A stretch of 64,000 nt of DNA from Pseudomonas cichorii (GTDB lineage: Bacteria; Pseudomonadota; Gammaproteobacteria; Pseudomonadales; Pseudomonadaceae). The first letter of the stretch is position 1; each line of letters opens with the position of its first letter. Both the position numbers and the translations under genes were made by a program. The stretch covers positions 3,400,001 through 3,464,000 of the forward strand of contig NZ_CP074349.1 of assembly GCF_018343775.1 (NCBI RefSeq), written 5' to 3'. Below are positions 58,261 to 64,000 of this stretch, piece after piece. The notes under the pieces are model-generated. The model was given only the letters and a program-made list of their open reading frames with translations. It was not told the DNA's origin and did not search any database.

Positions 58261-60885
58261 TCACGATAAGCGCTCCGTCGCTGCCTTGCGCTTGACCCCA
58301 TCCGAACGAGATCCCGCACGGTGACCCACGACCTTCCAGAAAGGCTCCTCGGCAACGATATGACGACTCGCTTTCTCCGACGCCGGCACCTTTTCATCCC
58401 AAGTGATGTACCAGTAGCAGAAGGTTACCGCCCGAGTGATCGCAACATAGGCCGTCCGCAGCGCCTCGTGCTGCTGAGCTCTATCGTAACCGCACTGATC
58501 ACCTGGGCTGCCCATGCCAGCCTGGGCGTAAAAGTCATTCTTCGAGGGTGACGAATTCGTGACCTCGCAATCGCCGAGCAGAAAAACGGCATCCGCTTGA
58601 AGGCCTTTCGACGAGTGATAGGTCAACAGCTTGATCCTTTTCTTCTGCTTTTCGTCACGCGCTCGCTGAAGAACCTGCGAGAGGGCCTTTTCTGCTTCCT
58701 TTTCTGTGGCGCGCTTGCGGAAAAGCACCAGGATGTTATGGCCAGCCTCGTAATGATGCTCAACCATTTCAACAAGGTGCTTTTCGTCGAACTCACCTAC
58801 CGCCACTGGGACTTGGTTGCCGATCACAGATTTGTTGACCGCAACACTGTGTTTGTTCTCAAAACCTGGCGTTTTCTTGACGATCGACTCAGCAGCGTCC
58901 ACCACCATTTGATGCGAACGATGGTTTTCTTGCATGAACACTTCAGTGTGGGCGGGAGATTTGAATTCCTTGTCGAACTCCATCAGGAAACGTGGAGAGC
59001 TGCCTCGCCACCCATATATGCTTTGCCAGTCGTCGCCGACGGCCATCAGCGATGCGTGTGCAGGCGCACCGAATGTATTGACGCTCAAACCACGCCGCTC
59101 AATCTCGCCGAACGTCGCCCTGACCCAACTGATGGTGTTTGCACCCACGTCTTGAAACTCGTCGATAAGTAGCGTCGACATGGGGCGCAGAACGCTATCC
59201 GGCACTGCCCGGAAATTCTTGTAGCCACGCTCGCTGAACATCGCGAACATGCTATTGAACGTCATGATGGGCGGACTCATTTCCAGCAGCCGCTGATTGA
59301 ATGCAGCCCAATAAATCCCCAAGGCATGGAAGAATGGGACATCAGGATCATCGGGATACAAGCTCATTTTTTTGACCGCGCTGACCGCATCCAGGCCCAG
59401 GTTTTCAATAAAGGAAGCTGTGGAGTAGAACGCCTCCATGATGTGGGAAGAGCTAATTTCCCCTCGAACCTTGTAAAAAAATGCCGGACATGCGATTGCT
59501 CGACCACAGAGTGCGTCGACCGATTGTGACGCCTGCTCGTAGCTTTTCAGGGAGATAACTCGGCGGCTACAGAAAGCCTGGAAAATCGTCCGTTTGTCCC
59601 GAACATGCTTGCGCAAATACGACCCGTATGGGATATCCAATTTGAGCTCGTCCGGCTCTGAATCATCCACCCCTAGGATCACATAGGTTTTGTACTCGGG
59701 GATGTACCCGTTGACCTGGAAGTCTTTGCCAAGTAACCGGATTTTCTTGTTCGTCGGCACAACGCCGTCGATGGGCCAATGCCCGGCAGCGCTCCAGAGG
59801 CCTTCAAGCGTCGAACACAAAGCTCCATCATTCTTCGCCATGGCCCAAGCCCAATCTTTGCGGTCTTGGACATCTGGATGTTCCTTGTCCAGCTCGTCCA
59901 GGAGCAGCGAGCGCTGATACAGCTGCCCGATCAACCCACGGAAGGTTGCATCTCCTTCGTAGAGATCTTGGTAGAGGGCCTTCATCAGGTCGAGCTGGAT
60001 TTCGCCCAGCTTCATGTTCAGCGCTGACCCGTCCTTCTCCCTTTCGCTGAGATCCTTGTCCAAGAACTCGAACGCTTTTACCTCGCCCAAGCCCTCAATG
60101 CTCTTAGCGAATGAGAGGATGCGCGAATGGAACGTGCGGACAATTTCTAGCGACTTCTTCTCGCTAACCTCGTACCCCCACAGGTCAAACACTTCTCGCA
60201 CCTTCTTCGCGAAATCCAGCTTGGATTCCTTCGTGAATGTGACGACCGTGAGACTCGCCAAGTCAATCTTCAAATAGTGGTAGAGAACGATCAGCCTCAG
60301 CACCATCGTTGTCGATTTACCAGACCCTGCCCCCGCAACGACCGCAGTGGTTGGGGTCGTCGACAGAATCATCTTCCATTGGTCATCTGACGGAGGTTGG
60401 CCAGGCAGATAATGCGCGACGTCCCGGCGGATCTGGGCTTCCATCTCCGGCGTAATGGCAAATCTCCAATCCTTGAACAGGGCTGGTTCTTTCGTGGCCG
60501 GCGCACCGGGCTCTTCACCAATCCCTGGGCGCAACTCGACGATCAGCTTACCTTCTTCGAGGCCTACGCTATGGCCTTCAGCAAAGCCCTCTTTCAAACC
60601 CTCTGTCTTGCCCTGCAGATGTCCCTCAGTTCTGCCTTGTGCCTGTCCGAGCTTCAGCCCATGTTCTCGACCCGATTCGAATCCCTCCGCTACACCGATC
60701 TGATGTCCAGCTTTCCAGGCGGAGCGTTGTTCAAAACGCACGGCGTCCAAGAGGAAGTTAGTGATACCACTGACCAAACGGCCTTTCGCAGGCATCGCAT
60801 GGCTATCAGGTGGCGGGGTTTTACGCCCTGCCGAGGCGCGAGGCTTGAGCGACGGAGAATTGGAGTCGTTCTTTGGTGAATCCAC
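58261..60885 (-). CDS. UvrD/Rep-type SF1 helicase with glycine-periodic N-terminus
   Basis: 874 aa from a GTG at 60885 (alternatives further in are possible, such as Met31). Helicase motifs in order: Walker A AGAGSGKST (184-192), motif Ia VTFTKESKLDFA, Walker B LLIDEFQDV, motif III VGDDWQSIYGWRG, motif V LLTYHSSKGLQADAVFL, motif VI AYVAITRA. The N-terminal 140 residues precede the Q motif and include a glycine-every-four-residues stretch (about 58-112, with GRTEGHLQGKTEGLKEG), which could form a Gly-patterned helix for packing. Not a normal UvrD, which lacks this part. Found alone or with the downstream membrane protein. Confidence 0.87.
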   Translation of the reverse strand: MDSPKNDSNSPSLKPRASAGRKTPPPDSHAMPAKGRLVSGITNFLLDAVRFEQRSAWKAGHQIGVAEGFESGREHGLKLGQAQGRTEGHLQGKTEGLKEGFAEGHSVGLEEGKLIVELRPGIGEEPGAPATKEPALFKDWRFAITPEMEAQIRRDVAHYLPGQPPSDDQWKMILSTTPTTAVVAGAGSGKSTTMVLRLIVLYHYLKIDLASLTVVTFTKESKLDFAKKVREVFDLWGYEVSEKKSLEIVRTFHSRILSFAKSIEGLGEVKAFEFLDKDLSEREKDGSALNMKLGEIQLDLMKALYQDLYEGDATFRGLIGQLYQRSLLLDELDKEHPDVQDRKDWAWAMAKNDGALCSTLEGLWSAAGHWPIDGVVPTNKKIRLLGKDFQVNGYIPEYKTYVILGVDDSEPDELKLDIPYGSYLRKHVRDKRTIFQAFCSRRVISLKSYEQASQSVDALCGRAIACPAFFYKVRGEISSSHIMEAFYSTASFIENLGLDAVSAVKKMSLYPDDPDVPFFHALGIYWAAFNQRLLEMSPPIMTFNSMFAMFSERGYKNFRAVPDSVLRPMSTLLIDEFQDVGANTISWVRATFGEIERRGLSVNTFGAPAHASLMAVGDDWQSIYGWRGSSPRFLMEFDKEFKSPAHTEVFMQENHRSHQMVVDAAESIVKKTPGFENKHSVAVNKSVIGNQVPVAVGEFDEKHLVEMVEHHYEAGHNILVLFRKRATEKEAEKALSQVLQRARDEKQKKRIKLLTYHSSKGLQADAVFLLGDCEVTNSSPSKNDFYAQAGMGSPGDQCGYDRAQQHEALRTAYVAITRAVTFCYWYITWDEKVPASEKASRHIVAEEPFWKVVGHRAGSRSDGVKRKAATERLS

Positions 60886-61241
60886 TAGCTAAGGGCTCCA
60901 TGCATACTGGAGAGTGCCAGACATCAAGACACGTCTTATGGCGAAAAACCTGAGGTTATCACTATATTGATGGCGCAAAGCCTCTAGTCCGCAGATATGC
61001 CGCGATTTAGCCTTCGTGAACTGCTCGGCACGCGATGTAATCAGCCGCTTCGACGGTCAGTGCCAGATGAGTGGCTGATGGCCCACGGCGGCGAAGAAAA
61101 AAGGTGTGTTGCCCGCAGTCGATCATCGTGCCGATCTGACCCCTTAGCAGATCCGTCCCCGAGATGTCCCTACTGCTGATTCCGGGATAAGCTGCAGATC
61201 ACAGGGGGCACGAATATCAACGCAATCGCGAGGGATGCAGC
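60886..61241. other. Divergent promoter region, gene-free
   Basis: 356 bases between the helicase (minus) and FRG gene (plus). AT-rich near 60940-60975, where promoters are likely. A 60-codon frame at 60997 looks spurious. Confidence 0.4.
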
Positions 61242-62546
61242 TTGCAGGAATATGCAGCGAAAAGCGTCGAAGAGTTAAACCGGCTCATTGAGGGTTTTGG
61301 TGAGAATGTTTTGTTTCGTGGCCAGACCTCCCATTACGGAGAGATTGGAGCCCCCTCCGTCGTCACGTCCTTCGATAGGAACCGATGCATACCGAGCGAA
61401 ATGCTCAAATGGTGCCGCTATTCTCAAAGCGTGTTGGATGCATATATCGCCAGACACCGAACAGACTTTGCCTATCAGCAGGCACTCCTTCAGCATTACG
61501 GCTGGCGTTCGTCCTACGTGGATTGCACCTCAAATCCAGCCGTAGCCGCGTGGTTCGCGAGTCACAGATACACCGAAGCGCCCAGGCTGGAGCTTTGCGA
61601 GGACTGTGACGAGCAGGCAGTGATGGTCAAGAAACGAATGGCGACTTATGTGCCTGTGATCGGCACAGGCCATCTATATGTCCTGTGCAAGCAGGCCGCG
61701 AATCGGATAGGCCTAGTTGATCTGGCTACGTTGACCGTTGAAGGTTATAGACCGCGCACCGTGGCTCAGTCAGCCTGGCTTCTGGGCCCTCTGCAAAATC
61801 CAATACCGCAACATTGCTTTCTCGCCCAAATCACCGTTCCTAGCGACATTCTCCAAGAATACGCTGCCACGCGCGGCTTGACTGACACAAGTGCCCTCTT
61901 CCCATCATCTGCTGAAGATCCGATCTTGAAATCATTGCTGGGCCTGCCTTGGGAGGAGATCAAGTCCGAGGTAGCACTGAAAAGTCTGCCAGCGTTCAAG
62001 CGAGCACTGGAGCTTCCAGAATACCATCCGAGCTTTGTGAAAATCGCAGGTGCGCAAACCGCGTTCTACCGTGGTGCAAAAATTCTGGATACCCAGGATT
62101 CGATTCATGGTAACCCTCACGGTGGAATCATCGTCGAGATCCCGGACATGGTGCTCTATGGGTCAGCCGACCCGAGCAAGCCCCTACGCTTCCCTGAGAT
62201 CGAGAAGCTAATCAAAGAGAACGGCACGGTAGCATTCGAAGCCGACACGTTGATCAAGCATCCAACCCTCGATCATCTGACGCTCTACCAGAAAGGTGTC
62301 GGCGTCATACCTCGCGGGCGTGACCTATTTGAGGTTTGTGAGTTGACGGTCAAACACCCTGGACTCCGACTGACCGGCGCCGGCTTCACCACGGGCTGGA
62401 CATATCGAAGGCAAGCCAGCGGAGTTTGGACACGGGAACCACAGATCACCGATTGCTCATGCGACAATCCCATCGTCCACGCACAGCACATTAGCGCTTT
62501 GCACATCGCCGAAGAGTTCCTGAAGGATCCCAATGGCTTTGTGTAA
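61242..62546 (+). CDS. FRG-domain protein
   Basis: 434 aa from a TTG start; GAGGGA lies six bases upstream, and no in-frame ATG there is better. The FRG domain (about 8-190) has LFRGQ at 24-28 (phe-arg-gly) and the LLQHYGWRSSYVDCTSNPAVAAWFA block (about 87-110, quoted by its ends LLQHYG and AVAAWFA). FRG domains occur in phage-resistance and toxin settings, but the chemistry is unknown. The C-terminal 230 residues are unfamiliar. Confidence 0.75.
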   Translation: MQEYAAKSVEELNRLIEGFGENVLFRGQTSHYGEIGAPSVVTSFDRNRCIPSEMLKWCRYSQSVLDAYIARHRTDFAYQQALLQHYGWRSSYVDCTSNPAVAAWFASHRYTEAPRLELCEDCDEQAVMVKKRMATYVPVIGTGHLYVLCKQAANRIGLVDLATLTVEGYRPRTVAQSAWLLGPLQNPIPQHCFLAQITVPSDILQEYAATRGLTDTSALFPSSAEDPILKSLLGLPWEEIKSEVALKSLPAFKRALELPEYHPSFVKIAGAQTAFYRGAKILDTQDSIHGNPHGGIIVEIPDMVLYGSADPSKPLRFPEIEKLIKENGTVAFEADTLIKHPTLDHLTLYQKGVGVIPRGRDLFEVCELTVKHPGLRLTGAGFTTGWTYRRQASGVWTREPQITDCSCDNPIVHAQHISALHIAEEFLKDPNGFV

Positions 62547-62664
62547 TTAGGCTCGTAGGCTCTTAAAGGTCTCTGGTTTCTTAGACGCCTCCGAAGCTTC
62601 ATATTCAGGCTTAAATGGAGGTATCTCGGAGACGGAGACGCCTCACGGCTTCCCTCCTTTACAA

Positions 62665-63471
62665 TCAAGCCCTTTGTGCCTGCCGTTGGCGTTGACGGAA
62701 TCGCTTAATGAAATCCGCATCGACGAGTTCATCTACGTTCAAGTCCAACCCGCAATTCACGAGTGACGCCAAGGCGCTGTCGGAGAGCGCAAAGCTATCG
62801 GGTATAAAACCGCAAGCCCTCACTTTGTTGTCGTCAACGTCGGCCAGAAGCGCTTTTACAAAGTCGGAACGACCGGATTTGCGACTTTCCGTCGCAACCG
62901 CAGTGACCTCATCATAAGCGGTAACCTCTGCCCTTCCGGCATCGTCTCCGATGGCCTGAACGACCTCAGCCAATTTCGGCCAGTACTTCAAGTCATACTG
63001 GTTCTGTAGCCGCTCCAGCTCGTCTTTTACGTAGCTCTCGTAGTGATAATTGTGCTCTGACGCTTCGTGCACGATATCCATGATGTGGTATTGCGTGCCC
63101 GAGCTAAACCCCGAATGGTTATGAAGCTCATCACGCCGGTCAAGCAATGCTGCCATCTGGTCAGCGAGCTCACTGATCCGGATATTGATCCCAACCAGTT
63201 GATCACGCGCCTGCCTGGCGGCTCGGTTCTTTTCTGGATTCCACCCATCAGCGGCGTGAACGAAGGCGTCCCAGAATCCATACAAGGCCCTGGGAATGTA
63301 GGCCAGTGCGGCATAAACGTCTTCGTATACATCTACAAGCTCGATGCGCCGCTTGAGCATGCCAGCAATGATGCTGCGCACGTTCGGCCAGATACGCTTG
63401 GCTTCGAGATCCTCCATCATGGTGCGCAGGAGGCTTTCGCATTGGAGAACGGCTTCGGAAGGTGTGTGCAC
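62665..63471 (-). CDS. Unknown cytoplasmic protein of the island
   Basis: 268 aa from GTG 63471. Mostly helical, with SGTQYHIMDIVHEASEHNYHYESYVKDELERL (about 125-155; only partly quoted as YHIMDIVHEASEHNYHY) and a charged end RFRQRQRQAQRA. No family recognised. It converges on the FRG gene with about 120 bases between and diverges from the membrane gene at 63735. Confidence 0.6.
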   Translation of the reverse strand: MHTPSEAVLQCESLLRTMMEDLEAKRIWPNVRSIIAGMLKRRIELVDVYEDVYAALAYIPRALYGFWDAFVHAADGWNPEKNRAARQARDQLVGINIRISELADQMAALLDRRDELHNHSGFSSGTQYHIMDIVHEASEHNYHYESYVKDELERLQNQYDLKYWPKLAEVVQAIGDDAGRAEVTAYDEVTAVATESRKSGRSDFVKALLADVDDNKVRACGFIPDSFALSDSALASLVNCGLDLNVDELVDADFIKRFRQRQRQAQRA

Positions 63472-63734
63472 TCGGGGAGTCCTGTTGGTTAACGTGTCCC
63501 AAGGCTACCGCTCAACATCCGAGGTGGCGGTACCTATTTGAAACTCTTTTTGCTCCTAATGGGTACCTGCCAGTTAGACGCCCCAGTCCGACCAAGCTGG
63601 TTCCGTCATTGGGGCGACAGCTCAGGCGCACCGTTAAAATCACCATGGGCGGCTTATTACACTCAGGATTATTTCACCGAAAGGGCGTCCCAGTGGCATC
63701 ATGCCACTCTGCATGACTATCGGTAGGTGTTTAG

Positions 63735-64000
63735 ATGCTGCAAAGGGAGTTTGTGATCAAATCGAGTAACCCTGCCATCCTGACGGTGTATCTGCTTACG
63801 CCATTTTTACTGCTAGCCGGCGGCCTGCTCTTGTACGTACCCTGGAGCAGCCCAAACGCCCCTGCTTGGGTTCAGGCGGTGGGATCGATAGCTGCGATCA
63901 TCGCAGCGTGGTTAATCCCTTATCACCTCGAACGGGCTCGACTAAAAAAACAGAAGGCCGACTTGCTAGCATCCGTCGGATGGTTAGCCCTGCGCGTAAA
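63735..64000 (+). CDS. Membrane protein, cut by the window end
   Basis: At least 88 codons from the ATG at 63735, open to the window edge. Two hydrophobic helices (about 15-35 and 45-64: WVQAVGSIAAIIAAW), then a basic, helical part (HLERARLKKQKADLL). The start has GGTG five bases upstream; a GTG at 63753 is an alternative. Such two-helix proteins are common hypothetical cargo in mobile islands. Confidence 0.5.
   Translation, partial: MLQREFVIKSSNPAILTVYLLTPFLLLAGGLLLYVPWSSPNAPAWVQAVGSIAAIIAAWLIPYHLERARLKKQKADLLASVGWLALRV

Larger units (their letters stand above)
41025..64000 (+). mobile_element. GInt-type integrative island with defence-like cargo (left end; right end outside window)
   Basis: The left boundary is where endA loses homology (about 41025). 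The integrase operon of four genes (three large tyrosine-recombinase-type proteins and a small coiled-coil protein) heads the island, matching the ginABCD module of GInt islands described from P. syringae and other bacteria, and resembling Tn554 tnpABC. Cargo of nucleases, a reverse transcriptase, SMC-like ATPase, helicase and FRG protein follows with alternating strands and varied base composition. The right end is not visible. More than one element may be nested here; an IS3 copy is certain. Confidence 0.75.

Overview
The window is chromosomal DNA from a Pseudomonas, probably of the P. syringae group. Evidence for this is the order thrS-infC-rpmI-rplT-pheS-pheT-ihfA-merR-tRNA-Pro, membrane-bound PQQ glucose dehydrogenase, and Pseudomonas-type small families (DUF1652, DUF1654, DUF3649, DUF3325). 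The genus is well supported; the species group is an inference.

Layout. (1) 1-4000: end of an envelope cluster with a sulfatase-modifying-factor-fold protein, two coiled-coil lipoproteins and a membrane-anchored von Willebrand A protein. (2) 4055-9030: katG and gcd, both on the minus strand. (3) 9356-16002: a catecholate-siderophore module with a two-component system (PfeR/PfeS-like), a FepA/PfeA-type TonB receptor behind a likely Fur box, and the DUF3649-PepSY-DUF3325 membrane genes. (4) 16003-17435: REP palindromes, a small acidic protein and an AT-rich membrane gene broken by a frameshift. (5) 17620-23678: MarR regulator, ClC-CBS channel, HPP-CBS protein, soluble PAS-PAS chemotaxis-type transducer, DUF1652 protein, a second small acidic protein and tRNA-Pro(GGG). 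(6) 23766-31057: the translation-factor/aminoacyl-tRNA-synthetase block. (7) 31417-33102: small proteins, including a cold-shock protein and an I78 inhibitor. (8) 33114-40159: a full ribose operon (rbsBACRKD) ending in an exported nucleoside hydrolase, behind a palindromic LacI-type operator. This would let the cell cleave nucleosides in the periplasm and import the ribose.

(9) 40349 to the window end is accessory. A LexA box precedes a DUF1654 gene and endA. The endA gene is cut after about 130 codons, and a four-gene integrase operon follows at once: three large proteins of tyrosine-recombinase type plus a small coiled-coil protein. This is the organisation called ginABCD in GInt islands and resembles the Tn554 tnpABC logic. 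A perfect 7-1-7 palindrome lies at the endA break and is a candidate attachment site. The other end of the island is not in the window.

The island cargo looks like a defence island: an exported DNase I-fold nuclease, an unknown 321-aa protein, an IS3-family element that has beheaded a DUF3732 gene, a stand-alone reverse transcriptase with a 298-bp gene-free leader, a Rad50-like zinc-hook ATPase, an antitoxin-like remnant, a membrane protein of unknown function, a UvrD-type helicase with a glycine-periodic N-terminus, an FRG-domain protein, an unknown 268-aa protein and a membrane protein that runs off the end. The most interesting candidates for undescribed biology are the reverse transcriptase with its leader, the membrane-protein/helicase pair, and possible coupling of island mobility to the SOS response through the promoter upstream of the broken endA. 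All calls come from reading the sequence; no database search was run.
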